This document shows positions 1 to 8,437 of a stretch of DNA of 64,000 bases, piece after piece. Each line of letters starts with the position of its first letter. Within the stretch, counting starts at the first letter, position 1. The notes below the pieces were generated by a model. That model was given only the letters and a program-made list of their open reading frames with translations. It was not told where the DNA came from and did not search any database. Position numbers and translations under genes: made by a program. This stretch comes from Pedobacter gandavensis (GTDB lineage Bacteria > Bacteroidota > Bacteroidia > Sphingobacteriales > Sphingobacteriaceae): the NCBI RefSeq assembly GCF_014172405.1, contig NZ_WNXC01000001.1:62001-126000 (forward strand), in the 5' to 3' direction.

Positions 1-1280
1 AAAGCATCAATCTTGGCATTGGCTTCTGCCACGCTGATCTTTTTGTCTCTTTGAAGAATCAGAATTTCTATAACAGGCGGCAATGGATCCCTGTTGGTCT
101 GGCTGTTTTCCCTGGAAGTGTAAAAGCCGTTTTTAAACAGCTGCTGCTGAAGGTCGATGAATTCACCGGAGCTCATGTTTTTAACGGCAAAGAGGTCCGG
201 TTTTTCCTGAAGGGTTACTGTACTGCTGAAATTGATCTGAGCTGGTCTGTTATATTGCCCCTTGCGAGTAGTGATGACCACAACGCCATTGGCTGCTCTG
301 GAACCCCAGATAGAAGCTGCAGCAGCATCTTTCAGGATCGTTACACTTTCTACATCATTTGGATTTAGGTTTTTTATGTCTCCTTCATAAGGGAAATTAT
401 CGACCACGATTAATGGATCTTGTATACCATTGATGGAACTTAATCCCCGGATGGTCATTTTCGGGCGATTGATGCCTCCACTTTTGTCAAATTGAATAGA
501 GGTAATTCCCTCCAATCTGCTCATAATGTCTGGTCCAACTCTTAGATCAAGTTCTTTTTTATTCACTACCTCAAAAGATCCTGTGGCCCTTTCTTTACTC
601 AGGCTTTGATAACCGGTATTTGCAGTGATCTGAACATCATCCAGTTTTTCGCTGTAAGGGGCCATAACAAGGTTCATGAATTGTTCCGCCTCTACAGGTA
701 ACTCCAGAGTTTTGAAACCAATAAACGAAGCGATAAGCGTTGATTTTGGCGATACGAATTTTAAGGAAAAGTTGCCGAAAGCATCGGAAATGGTCGAGTT
801 TTCAGTATCCTGGATTCTAATGTTTACACCCGGAAGAGGCATTCCATCTTCATTGGTCGTTTTACCCGTAACAGTTATCCATGCATTATCAGACGAAGTT
901 AGTGGTTTTAAAGGCTTTTTTCGGATGTAAATATTTCCTTTCTCCACCCCATATTCTAATGGTTGTCCCTTCAATAACTCTTTGAGGGCTTTCTCAATAG
1001 GCAAGTCTTTAAAGCTCACACTGACCGGAAGTGTGTTGGTCAGGATTTTTTCATTGTAAATCACTGAAGCACCGGTCTGTCTGATGATGTCTTTCAGAAC
1101 TTTGTTTAAGCTAGCATCCTTTACCGTAATACTGGCAGTTCTTTGCTGTGCATTTACAGTAGATGTGGTAAAGAATAGTAATATGCAGAAGCTGGCAGAT
1201 ACCCAGCTTTTAAAATTTTTGAAAATAGAAAGGTTAACGAGAGCTTTTCGTTTCTCGGATAGGTTAAAGTATAAATACAT
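1..1280 (-). CDS. SusC/RagA-type TonB-dependent receptor with STN domain (partial, C-terminus off the left edge)
   Basis: Outer-membrane TonB-dependent transporter of the SusC type. Reading the minus strand from the ATG at 1280 gives an uninterrupted frame to base 1. Seen in order: a cytoplasmic stretch and signal segment ending near VNAQQ, an STN domain (ITVKDASLNKVLKDI to LPIEKALKELL), a carboxypeptidase-like beta domain (VTGKTTNEDGMPLPGVNIRI), and the SusC plug with NPNDVESVTILKDAAAAS and WGSRAANGVVVITT. Only about 426 codons are present, so the barrel lies outside the window. The STN domain is what FecR-type anti-sigma factors touch, and the FecR and sigma genes lie just upstream on the same strand, so this receptor probably signals through them. 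The substrate is unknown; a SusD partner would be expected to the left. Confidence 0.93.
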   Translation of the reverse strand, partial: MYLYFNLSEKRKALVNLSIFKNFKSWVSASFCILLFFTTSTVNAQQRTASITVKDASLNKVLKDIIRQTGASVIYNEKILTNTLPVSVSFKDLPIEKALKELLKGQPLEYGVEKGNIYIRKKPLKPLTSSDNAWITVTGKTTNEDGMPLPGVNIRIQDTENSTISDAFGNFSLKFVSPKSTLIASFIGFKTLELPVEAEQFMNLVMAPYSEKLDDVQITANTGYQSLSKERATGSFEVVNKKELDLRVGPDIMSRLEGITSIQFDKSGGINRPKMTIRGLSSINGIQDPLIVVDNFPYEGDIKNLNPNDVESVTILKDAAAASIWGSRAANGVVVITTRKGQYNRPAQINFSSTVTLQEKPDLFAVKNMSSGEFIDLQQQLFKNGFYTSRENSQTNRDPLPPVIEILILQRDKKISVAEANAKIDA

Positions 1281-1363
1281 ACATTTGTTTAAGTTTAGGT
1301 GATAATGGTCTGTCGATAGATTAATTTTTTGCCTAACCTGGTTTTGGCTAAGACCAGAACTCT

Positions 1364-1396
1364 GTCAGGAATGTTAGTAGCATTCCTGACTTTATT
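1364..1396. terminator. 10-bp perfect hairpin between the fecR-type and susC-type genes
   Basis: GTCAGGAATG (1364-1373) and CATTCCTGAC (1381-1390) form a perfect stem with a 7-nt loop, followed on the plus strand by TTTATT. The flanking genes are both on the minus strand, where no U-run follows, so it may be an attenuator or RNA-stability hairpin between fecR and susC rather than a true terminator. Confidence 0.45.
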
Positions 1397-1484
1397 CCTA
1401 TCGGGGTAATTTGCTTAGTTTTCTGAATTACTTTTAATCATTAAATTGGGTTAGGTGAATAATTGGACTATTATAGAGAGCTGC

Positions 1485-2648
1485 TTATGGCAGAACAATG
1501 ATTTTTCTACCTTCAATTTTAAAATGGCATATGCCATTTCCTTCTATGAGTTTCAACACTTCATCCAGCGTTTGGTCCTTACTGATACCTCCGCCAAATT
1601 TCCCCGGATTGGTGGTTAAACGATAATCGATGGTTACATCATACCAACGGGACAGCTGACGCATGATTTCAGGCAGCTCAGAATCTTCAAATTCAAAACG
1701 ACCATTTTTCCATGCCATGACCTTGTCAAGGTCCGCGTTTTCAATAATTATACTATTGGTTTTTTTCTTAACAATAGATTCCTCACCAGGTTTAATCTTT
1801 CTGGAGTTGCTGCCTTTACTAACGTTTATAGAACCTTGTAGCAAGGTGGTAGAGATTGCTTGTTCTTCTGGATAGGCCATCACATTAAAATGAGTTCCTA
1901 ATACTTTTACTTCATGATCACCTGTTGTAACCTTAAATGGTAGGTTCTTAATATGCGTAACTTCAAAATAAGCTTCGCCCGTTAATTCGACCCTTCGTTC
2001 TTTAAGGGCAGTAAAACTTGCTGGATATCGAAGTGAGGAAGATGAATTAAGCCACACCTTAGTTCCATCAGGTAATTGCACCTGATATTGTCCGCCTTTA
2101 GGAGTTTCAATTTTATTGAAGGCAGCAATTGACCTGGTGTTCACTGGTTCTGTATTGGTTATGGTGTAAATTAATTGTCCATCTGTGGTTTTGCTGATTC
2201 GAACCCCATTCTGATTGCTGATATTGTTGGAGGCCTCATTATTTAAAAGGATTCGCTCTCCGTTTGATAGGGTCAGGTAAGCTCTATTTCCCCCGGGAGA
2301 AATTGGAGTGTTCGACGACACCTGGATTGTATTTACCTCCCTGGATGAAAAGTGCTGAAATGCCAATCCTACACAAATCAGTATAGAGGCAGCAGCTGTA
2401 AGCTTCCAAGGTTGGAAAATTTGCCTGGTACCAGTTCCTTTGGCGTTGAATTGGGTTGATGCATGCAGTTCTGACCAAATCTTAGCTCGCATTTTGTCAT
2501 AGTCAGCTTCAGGCATCTCTTCACGTTCGGCACTTGCAGAAATTTTATTGTACCACTCTTCTACTAGTTTTTTTTCTTCAGCATTACAGGTTCCCTGAAG
2601 ATAGCTTTCGTATAATTCCTCTGGTGTAGGGTTATTGTTTGTCATCAT
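1485..2648 (-). CDS. FecR-family anti-sigma factor
   Basis: Inner-membrane anti-sigma/sigma-regulator that relays a signal from an STN-type TonB receptor to an ECF sigma factor. The 387-aa protein has an N-terminal cytoplasmic part (EELYESYLQGTCNAEEKKLVEEWY), a single membrane segment near residues 80-100 (LTAAASILICVGLAF), then the periplasmic FecR domain (TPKGGQYQVQLPDGTKVWLNSSS, GEAYFEV, VLGTHFNV) and the C-terminal Bacteroidota domain ending in GNGICHFKIEGRKIIVLP. Length and order match Bacteroidota FecR proteins. It lies 70 bp downstream of the sigma gene and upstream of the STN-bearing SusC gene. The start may be either of two adjacent ATG codons (2648 or 2645). Confidence 0.93.
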   Translation of the reverse strand: MMTNNNPTPEELYESYLQGTCNAEEKKLVEEWYNKISASAEREEMPEADYDKMRAKIWSELHASTQFNAKGTGTRQIFQPWKLTAAASILICVGLAFQHFSSREVNTIQVSSNTPISPGGNRAYLTLSNGERILLNNEASNNISNQNGVRISKTTDGQLIYTITNTEPVNTRSIAAFNKIETPKGGQYQVQLPDGTKVWLNSSSSLRYPASFTALKERRVELTGEAYFEVTHIKNLPFKVTTGDHEVKVLGTHFNVMAYPEEQAISTTLLQGSINVSKGSNSRKIKPGEESIVKKKTNSIIIENADLDKVMAWKNGRFEFEDSELPEIMRQLSRWYDVTIDYRLTTNPGKFGGGISKDQTLDEVLKLIEGNGICHFKIEGRKIIVLP

Positions 2649-2718
2649 GCTCTATTATTCGGGATTTATAGAGGTAACGATTTGTTTAGCCGAAGGTAGT
2701 AGTGGAAATGAAAATAAA

Positions 2719-3282
2719 TTAAAACAGGCTAAAAAATAGCTGAAATTTACCTTTTAACAGATGAAGGGCATTGCTGATTTGTTTTTTGACAGTCTTATCT
2801 GAAATTTCAAGTTGCTTGGATATTTCTTTATAACTTTTGTGTTGTTCCCTGCTAAGTTTGAATATTTCTTTCATCCGCGGGCTAAGAAACTCAATTTCTT
2901 GTTCTATTTGCCTGGCAAGTTCTTTTTCAATAATGTGCTCATCAGCTGGAGGGCTTTGCTGTTCCATCATAAGCCTTAATGCAACTAAATATTTTGTTTT
3001 TACCTTGCAATGCTTTAAGTGATCCAGCACTTTATTCCGCGTGGCGGTGTATAAAAAAGCGGCGATGGGCTGGGTCGGCAGGAGGGATTCAGCTTTTATC
3101 CAAAATATGGTAAACACCTCCTGAACTACATCCTTTGCCTCTTCCTCATCCTGTAGTATTTTTTGAGCATGACGGAAAAGAATCGCCCAATAACGCTCAT
3201 AAATCAACTCATAGGCATGTTTATCCCCAGATTGGAAGCAAAGTAGAAGTTGTTCATCACTAAGCGTTGGCAGCTGATTCAT
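2719..3282 (-). CDS. ECF RNA polymerase sigma-70 factor
   Basis: Extracytoplasmic-function sigma factor, 187 aa. Region 2 is visible (YELIYERYWAILFRHAQKIL, then EEAKDVVQEVFTIFW) and region 4 follows (LSPRMKEIFKLSREQHKSYKEISKQLEISDKTVKKQISNAL, a helix-turn-helix). It is first in the sigma, FecR, SusC order typical of Bacteroidota surface-signalling loci and probably drives transcription of the downstream receptor genes. No recognisable housekeeping promoter was found upstream. Confidence 0.94.
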   Translation of the reverse strand: MNQLPTLSDEQLLLCFQSGDKHAYELIYERYWAILFRHAQKILQDEEEAKDVVQEVFTIFWIKAESLLPTQPIAAFLYTATRNKVLDHLKHCKVKTKYLVALRLMMEQQSPPADEHIIEKELARQIEQEIEFLSPRMKEIFKLSREQHKSYKEISKQLEISDKTVKKQISNALHLLKGKFQLFFSLF

Positions 3283-3577
3283 TGGTCTTGTTGTAAAAGG
3301 TAGGTCTAATTTGGAGGTTCAATATTAATGATATTTTTAGGATAGTTAACAAAGTTTTAGCAAACTAAAATTTGCAAAAATCCTTTTCTTCTTGGATTTC
3401 TTCAGATTTTTGAGGTTTAATTTCACTTGTTATTTTCTAATTTTTTAGGCTGTTTTCCGTAGTAAGATTTTAAGTTTCTACTAAAAAATCACTATGAAAA
3501 TAGATCAGTAAATCTACATGATTGGTATGCAACGTATATGATATAGCCCTATTCTCCTAAGATACCCATCAAAAAAG

Positions 3578-3609
3578 TTTTGTAAATATAATTACTATTC
3601 TTAAGTTTG
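3578..3609 (+). promoter_or_regulatory. Bacteroidota-type promoter for the MarR-GNAT operon
   Basis: A TTTTG element (3578-3582) and a TAAGTTTG box (3602-3609) are 19 nt apart. They match the Bacteroidota -33 (TTTG) and -7 (TAnnTTTG) consensus. The box lies 28 nt upstream of the ATG at 3638. Confidence 0.65.
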
Positions 3610-3623
3610 CATAACTAGTTATG
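3610..3623. promoter_or_regulatory. Palindromic operator, probably for MarR autoregulation
   Basis: CATAACTAGTTATG is a perfect 14-bp palindrome immediately after the -7 box and 14 bp before the start codon. MarR-family regulators typically bind such sites near their own promoter. That this gene's product binds here is inference. Confidence 0.55.
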
Positions 3624-3637
3624 TAATTAATTATACT

Positions 3638-4606
3638 ATGGAGCTTTTTGAGAAAACAGGAAAGATGGCATTGGGTAGTCGTTTGCGTTTATTTACTGCA
3701 AGAATTACCGACGATTCTGCCAAAATTTATGAATTGTATCAAATCAATTTTATCCCGAAATGGTTTCCTGTGTTTTTTGTTTTGACAGAAGGCAAGGAAA
3801 AAACGATCACAGAGATTGCAATGGAAATTGGACATTCTCAGCCCTCGGTGAGTAAGATTGTCAAAGAAATGATTGTAAAAGGATTATTGAAGGAAAACCA
3901 GAAAACTGTAGACAAGAGAAAAAATGTGGTTATTCTTTCAAAAATGGGAAAATCAATAGCTGAACGCCTTAATCAGCAGTGTGGAGATGTTGATGCTGCA
4001 ATTGAGACTATCATTGCCGAAGCCCGACACAATCTCTGGGAAGCTCTGGCCGAATGGGAATATCTACTGGATCAAAAGTCTTTATTCAAGAGAGTGCAAG
4101 AGCAACGCAAAAGGAGAGAAAGTAAAGATGTGCAGATCGTTGAATTCCAGGATCAATATCAGGAAGCGTTTAAAGCACTCAACGAGCAATGGATTTCCAA
4201 TTATTTTGAAATAGAAGAGGCGGACAATAAGGCATTAGATAATCCAAAATCATATATTTTGGATAAAGGAGGGAAGATTTTTGTAGCACTTTATAATGAT
4301 AAACCGGTGGGTGTATGTGCATTGATAAAGATGGATGATCCGGATTACCAATATGAAATGGCGAAAATGGCTGTATCTCCTGATGTACAAGGTAAAAGTA
4401 TAGGTTGGTTGCTTGGTCGGGCAGTGCTTAATGCTGCTAATGAACTAGGCGCATCGAAAATATACCTTGAAAGCAATACTTTGCTGAAACCTGCAATTAA
4501 TCTTTACCATAAACTTGGATTCAAAAAAGTGGTTGGGCGTTTTACGCCTTATACTCGTTGTAATATTCAAATGGAGCTGGTCTTAAACAATGAAAATCAA
4601 TCTTAA
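3638..4606 (+). CDS. MarR-family regulator fused to a GNAT acetyltransferase
   Basis: 322-aa two-domain protein. The N-terminal half is a winged-helix MarR domain (TITEIAMEIGHSQPSVSKIVKEMIVKGLL followed by a DKRKNVVILSKMG wing). The C-terminal half from about residue 165 is a GNAT fold (KGGKIFVALYNDKPVGVCALI, MAVSPDVQGKSIGWLLGRAVL for acetyl-CoA binding, YHKLGFKKV). Such fusions are known in Bacteroidota, but the acetyl acceptor is not evident. It is first in a likely operon with a thioesterase, a small membrane protein and panB, and has a promoter with a palindromic operator. Confidence 0.9.
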   Translation: MELFEKTGKMALGSRLRLFTARITDDSAKIYELYQINFIPKWFPVFFVLTEGKEKTITEIAMEIGHSQPSVSKIVKEMIVKGLLKENQKTVDKRKNVVILSKMGKSIAERLNQQCGDVDAAIETIIAEARHNLWEALAEWEYLLDQKSLFKRVQEQRKRRESKDVQIVEFQDQYQEAFKALNEQWISNYFEIEEADNKALDNPKSYILDKGGKIFVALYNDKPVGVCALIKMDDPDYQYEMAKMAVSPDVQGKSIGWLLGRAVLNAANELGASKIYLESNTLLKPAINLYHKLGFKKVVGRFTPYTRCNIQMELVLNNENQS

Positions 4607-4646
4607 TGTGTAAAGGGTGAAATTGGTTAATATAATTTAATCTACT

Positions 4647-5048
4647 ATGGAAGACAGAATTAAGCAGAGTTTCGGTAAACAAAATCTAATGCAAACCTTA
4701 GGTGCAGAACTTGTCTCCATTGAAAGAGGCATGGTGAAAATTGCCTGCTCATTTTCAGATACACTTACCCAACAGCATGGATATTTTCATGCTGGTGTAG
4801 CTACCAGTATTCTCGATAGTGCATGTGGTTATGCAGCCCTCAGCATGATGCCCGAGAAGGCAGAGGTATTAACCGTAGAGTTTAAGGTAAACTTTTTAAG
4901 ACCAGCAGACACGTCGAAACTTATAGCAATTGGCAAAGTACTGAAGTCTGGTAAAACACTGGTAATTTGCGAAGGTGAAGTTTATGATGAAGCAGAAGAA
5001 AGATTAATAGCTAAAATGACTGCAACCATGATTACTATAAATTCATGA
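4647..5048 (+). CDS. PaaI-family hotdog-fold thioesterase
   Basis: 133-aa single hotdog domain. The motif HGYFHAGVATSILDSACGYAALSMMP matches PaaI/YbgC-type acyl-CoA thioesterases (HGG-like loop, then the long helix), followed by the beta strands VLTVEFKVNFLRPA and KTLVICEGEVY. It probably hydrolyses a small or aromatic acyl-CoA; the substrate is unknown. It starts 40 bp after the MarR-GNAT gene and its end overlaps the next start by 4 bp, so the three are likely co-transcribed. Confidence 0.88.
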   Translation: MEDRIKQSFGKQNLMQTLGAELVSIERGMVKIACSFSDTLTQQHGYFHAGVATSILDSACGYAALSMMPEKAEVLTVEFKVNFLRPADTSKLIAIGKVLKSGKTLVICEGEVYDEAEERLIAKMTATMITINS

Positions 5049-5278
5049 TTAATGCGCTTGGCTATATTGCAATTTTATTAAACATCGTTTCAATGGCAAT
5101 GAAAAATATACTGTATTTACGAATTTGTTCATTGGTCGCTAATTCATTGTATATTTTATATGGCATTTTCCTCAATGCCATGCCCATAATATTTGGCGGT
5201 AGTATTGCTGTTATGCTCCATGCCTACAGAATCAAACAATTCATCAAGAATAACGAAAAAGATAATGTCACAACATAA
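5045..5278 (+). CDS. Small membrane protein, YgjV/PQ-loop-like
   Basis: 77 aa with about three hydrophobic segments ([57 protein letters not shown]) and a charged tail. The pattern resembles small YgjV-like or half-PQ-loop proteins; function unknown. The start ATG overlaps the thioesterase stop (ATGA) and its end overlaps panB by 14 bp, which supports translational coupling in one operon. Confidence 0.7.
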   Translation: MINALGYIAILLNIVSMAMKNILYLRICSLVANSLYILYGIFLNAMPIIFGGSIAVMLHAYRIKQFIKNNEKDNVTT

Positions 5279-6080
5279 AGAAATTAAGAAAATCACAACA
5301 CATTCCCTACAGGCCATGAAAGCAGGTGGCGAAAAGATCGCCATGCTAACTGCTTATGATTATTCAATGGCTACGGTTTTAGACCATGCAGGTCTGGACA
5401 TCATACTAGTTGGTGATTCAGCTGCCAATGTAATGGCAGGTTATGAAACGACATTGCCCATCACATTGGAACATATGATTTACCATGCACAGAGTGTAGT
5501 AAGGGCTGTGAAACGGGCACTTGTCTTGGTTGATCTTCCTTTTGGCAGTTACCAGGGCAATCCAAAGCTGGCACTTAATTCCGCTATCCGAATCATGAAA
5601 GAAAGTGGCGCACACGGTGTCAAACTAGAGGGGGGAGCAGAAATTCTGGATTCAGTAAAACTAATTCTAAGTGCCGGAATCCCTGTCATGGGTCATTTGG
5701 GACTAATGCCGCAGTCCATTAATAAATACGGGACTTACGCACTTCGTGCAAAAGATGAGGTAGAGGCTAAAAAATTGATCACCGATGCAGAGATCTTGCA
5801 ACAGGCTGGATGCTTTGCTTTGTTGCTGGAAAAGATCCCTGCATTACTCGGTAAACAAGTTTCCGAAAATCTCCATATTCCAACAATTGGTATAGGTGCA
5901 GGTAAATACTGTGATGGCCAGGTTTTAGTTGTACATGATATGCTTGGTCTGAATAAGGGTTTTAAACCTCGTTTTCTTAGGCAATATGCAGATATGTATG
6001 ATGTAGTGGGCAATGCTGCAAAAAGCTATATCAGGGATGTAAAGTCTGTAGATTTTCCTAACGATACTGAACAATATTAA
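5265..6080 (+). CDS. panB: 3-methyl-2-oxobutanoate hydroxymethyltransferase
   Basis: First committed step of pantothenate (vitamin B5/CoA) synthesis: transfers a hydroxymethyl group from 5,10-methylene-THF to 2-oxoisovalerate. The 271-aa product carries hallmark PanB segments: [42 protein letters not shown] (metal-binding Asp), [33 protein letters not shown] and [23 protein letters not shown]. The start at 5265 (MSQHKEIKK) was chosen because it gives the usual PanB length; an in-frame extension to 5193 would add 24 unrelated residues inside the preceding gene. Finding panB behind a MarR-GNAT gene and away from panC/panD is slightly unusual. Confidence 0.95.
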   Translation: MSQHKEIKKITTHSLQAMKAGGEKIAMLTAYDYSMATVLDHAGLDIILVGDSAANVMAGYETTLPITLEHMIYHAQSVVRAVKRALVLVDLPFGSYQGNPKLALNSAIRIMKESGAHGVKLEGGAEILDSVKLILSAGIPVMGHLGLMPQSINKYGTYALRAKDEVEAKKLITDAEILQQAGCFALLLEKIPALLGKQVSENLHIPTIGIGAGKYCDGQVLVVHDMLGLNKGFKPRFLRQYADMYDVVGNAAKSYIRDVKSVDFPNDTEQY

Positions 6081-6245
6081 AGGAAGCAGCCTGTTCGAAA
6101 CTGAAGTAACAAAAAATCCAATTCTGAAGATTAGGAGAAGAACAGCAAGGTTTCGTTTGGAAAAATTTCAGGCAATTATTTAATTGTTGACTCATCCATC
6201 AGTTCTTTATTTAATTGATGATCCCTGTAAGGTAGCATATATATT

Positions 6246-6261
6246 TTTCCCATATGGGAAA
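6246..6261. promoter_or_regulatory. 16-bp palindrome, copy 1
   Basis: TTTCCCATATGGGAAA is a perfect palindrome. The same 16 bases, with identical flanking TATT and T, recur at 23075-23090. This copy lies 48 bp upstream of the gene at 6309. It looks like an operator shared by two blocks of the conjugative element. Confidence 0.65.
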
Positions 6262-6308
6262 TCAGCAGTTTCAAAAGTCCAAAATTTGGGTATCCAAATA
6301 CTTAAGAG

Positions 6309-6671
6309 ATGAATAGAGAAACCACTGTTATGGGATTCTTTCCTGCTTTGGAAGTGGGTTATGAACCAAAGAATTATTCTTTCTATAAAGAAGATGTACC
6401 AATTGGAGTTTACCTGGCTAAGCTGGACTTTATGTTATGGTCTAAGACTTTTATGGCCATCAATTGCTTTTTCACTATAAAAGAATCTGGTAAGAAAATT
6501 AGTCTTTCAGTATATAAGAAAACAGGAGTTGATGACTTGTATTTAGCTGGGGAAACAGAAATCCGATTCGTTCCCTTTGGTGCTATTATGCAACTGTCTG
6601 TTGAATCTAATCTGAATGGTAAACCTGTTCTGAAGGATGCAATTGTTGAAGAGAATTTGGCCAGTGATTGA
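6309..6671 (+). CDS. Unknown protein preceding the mobilisation genes
   Basis: 120 aa, no family recognised. Mixed alpha/beta composition, no signal peptide or membrane segment (MGFFPALEVGYEPKNYSFYK, VYLAKLDFMLWSKTFMAINC, GETEIRFVPFGAIMQLSVESN). The ATG at 6309 follows an AAGAG stretch. The upstream palindrome is shared with the tra operon at 23.1 kb, so the gene is probably part of the element and co-regulated with transfer genes. It could be a small regulator or an anti-restriction protein, but nothing in the sequence decides this. Confidence 0.6.
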   Translation: MNRETTVMGFFPALEVGYEPKNYSFYKEDVPIGVYLAKLDFMLWSKTFMAINCFFTIKESGKKISLSVYKKTGVDDLYLAGETEIRFVPFGAIMQLSVESNLNGKPVLKDAIVEENLASD

Positions 6672-6874
6672 ACCCGGACCCTTCGATTTACGGGCATGAA
6701 TTGCGGCGAATTTCGTGTTTTGTTATGCCTTTTCTCTTTAAAGAAAAGGAGCAAGCGGAAGTTAGGCAGAGCCTTACTTTACCCCCTTGGCGCTATCGCT
6801 GAGGGGATATTGGATATACTCCGGATATATCCAGCTAGCTCCAGGCTAGCTTAAACCCATAAAACAGTATATCC
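6672..6874. other. Candidate oriT / mobilisation control region
   Basis: 203 bp without a gene, rich in inverted repeats, directly upstream of the BfmA-type and relaxase genes. It holds CCTTTTC/GAAAAGG (6728-6734, 6743-6749), an imperfect CCCC..GGGG hairpin around 6782-6806, the palindrome GGATATATCC (6823-6832) and AGCTAGC/GCTAGCT with a 5-nt loop (6833-6851). Hairpins next to relaxase genes are typical of origins of transfer; the nic site was not identified. Confidence 0.5.
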
Positions 6875-6886
6875 ATGGATATATCC
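6868..6886. promoter_or_regulatory. Palindrome over the start codon of the BfmA-type gene
   Basis: TATATCCATGGATATA (6868-6883) is a perfect 16-bp palindrome centred on the ATG at 6875, and GGATATATCC (6877-6886) repeats the palindrome at 6823-6832. A DNA-binding mobilisation protein that represses its own expression would use such sites; the binding is inferred. Confidence 0.5.
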
Positions 6887-7453
6887 CCAAATAAAACCAA
6901 CAAAAGGAACAGGCCACCAGAGAAATCCATTCGATTTCCGGTATCAGCCCACAACAAACTGCTGAAGCTCTCAGAAAAATTCGGAAGAAATCAAAGCCTG
7001 CTCTTTGTGCAGATGGTGGAATACTTTTACCGTAGCAGTAAAGATCCGCTGGATATTGGTGAAGAGCAGCTAAGAAAGACCTTGTCTAGAAACCATGATG
7101 CTTATACCAGCTTTATTAAGTCCCAGGAAAAGGTATTGCTCATTCCTATGCGGGTAGAGATGGAACGCATGATCAAAAATCAGGAGCAAATCGTCAGCTT
7201 TTTTAATGATCAGGTATTGAAGGCAAACAAATCCTTACTGGAGAATCAGCAGGTCCAGATAAAAGCAATTGCTGAATCCGAAAAGATGATTAAGGTTTTG
7301 TATCAGGATAGGGAAATTAAAAGAATCCTTCAGCAGAAATTCCTAATCATACTGGATACTTATATTAAAAACAGGGAGAATCTGGGAAGTTTCAAAACAA
7401 GGGAAAAGGAAGAGCTGGTTGAACTGGCCAGAAAACAAATAGCTGCTATTTAA
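6875..7453 (+). CDS. BfmA/BtgA-type mobilisation protein
   Basis: 192-aa basic protein. The N-terminal segment (RPPEKSIRFPVSAHNKLLKLSEKFGRNQSLLF) resembles the ribbon-helix-helix-like start of Bacteroidota BfmA/BtgA relaxosome accessory proteins. The rest is long charged helix (coiled-coil-like, residues 80-170). Such proteins bind oriT and help the relaxase. It lies 11 bp upstream of the relaxase gene, and its start codon sits in a palindrome. Family assignment is from memory of the N-terminal pattern. Confidence 0.75.
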   Translation: MDISPNKTNKRNRPPEKSIRFPVSAHNKLLKLSEKFGRNQSLLFVQMVEYFYRSSKDPLDIGEEQLRKTLSRNHDAYTSFIKSQEKVLLIPMRVEMERMIKNQEQIVSFFNDQVLKANKSLLENQQVQIKAIAESEKMIKVLYQDREIKRILQQKFLIILDTYIKNRENLGSFKTREKEELVELARKQIAAI

Positions 7454-7464
7454 AACCAATCCTT

Positions 7465-8409
7465 ATGTATATCAATATTACTGACAGTGATAAGGGTAAT
7501 AATAAAGGCAGCTGCGGGCAGCTGGTACATTACCTGGATAAGGAGAATAGAATTTCTGGTGACCTGAAACCTGAACTGTGGTTTAATGGTACAAGTGATG
7601 CCATTCCATCATATTTGGTTAAACACAGTCTGGATCAGAACATTGCCAAACTATGTAAGGATGATGCTAAGTTTTTTTTGATCAACATCAGTCCCTCAAA
7701 GAAAGAGATCAGTTACCTCAAAGGGCTTTATGGAGAAAAAGGAGCGGAGAATGCTTTAAAGGAATATGCTGCAAGTATAATGGATGAATATGCCTGTAAT
7801 TTTAAAAGGCCTGGCGTTAATAGTGAAAAAGACCTATTGTGGTATGCAAAGTTGGAACATTACCGTTATTACAGCTACAAAGATCCCCAGGTTAAAGAGG
7901 GTACCGTAAAAAAAGGAAGCCCCAAACCCGGGGAACAGCTGCATATTCAGGTCATCGTGAGCCGAAAGGATATTACCAATCGCATTAGACTAAGTCCGAT
8001 GAATACCTCTAAAGGTAAAAATGCTGCCCATTCCCAGAAGCTCGGACAGTTTGATCGCTCAGCTTTTAAAGCTTCTGGAGAAAGATTATTTGATCAGCAG
8101 TTTGGATTTGATCGAGGCATGGAGGATACTTTTAATTATGCTAATACCCTAAAAAATGGCAATCTGGAGCAGCGATTAGAAATTCAGCAGCAAGGGGAAA
8201 GAGTACTAAAACAGACCAATACTCCCGATAAATCCAGGAAACCAACGGCTGAATTAAAATTGGAGTTGCCAAGCTATTTAAAGGCCATCACGCCCACAAA
8301 CTTTCTGGAAATCGCTTTGGCAAAAAGTAATGATGATTCGGCCCCGAGCATCAAGAAAAAGAAGCGTCGCAAAAAAGGCAATCGCCAGCAGCAAGAACTC
8401 AGTCTATAA
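7465..8409 (+). CDS. Relaxase / mobilisation nuclease (DUF5712-type, MobB-like)
   Basis: 314 aa. Starts with MYINITDSDKGNNKGSCGQLVHYLDKENR, the typical beginning of the DUF5712 mobilisation proteins in Bacteroidota conjugative elements. A likely active-site segment is HYRYYSYKDPQ with GEQLHIQVIVSRKD, where the HxQ pattern resembles the metal-binding histidines of relaxases. It would nick oriT and lead the transferred strand. The C-terminus is basic (KKKKRRKKGNRQQQ), as in DNA-binding tails. The coupling-protein gene follows 28 bp downstream. Confidence 0.82.
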   Translation: MYINITDSDKGNNKGSCGQLVHYLDKENRISGDLKPELWFNGTSDAIPSYLVKHSLDQNIAKLCKDDAKFFLINISPSKKEISYLKGLYGEKGAENALKEYAASIMDEYACNFKRPGVNSEKDLLWYAKLEHYRYYSYKDPQVKEGTVKKGSPKPGEQLHIQVIVSRKDITNRIRLSPMNTSKGKNAAHSQKLGQFDRSAFKASGERLFDQQFGFDRGMEDTFNYANTLKNGNLEQRLEIQQQGERVLKQTNTPDKSRKPTAELKLELPSYLKAITPTNFLEIALAKSNDDSAPSIKKKKRRKKGNRQQQELSL

Positions 8410-8437
8410 AAATTCCACCAATAAACTTATCGTACTT

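Larger units (their letters stand above)
3283..3637. other. Intergenic region between divergent sigma and MarR-GNAT genes
   Basis: 355 bp, AT-rich, with no credible coding sequence. It separates two divergent genes and so must carry both promoters. Only the rightward promoter (3578-3609) and its palindromic operator (3610-3623) could be recognised. Confidence 0.6.

Noticed and set aside
51..1302. Plus-strand open frames opposite the SusC receptor
   Set aside because: They are shadows of the minus-strand SusC gene, whose frame is continuous with strong family motifs.
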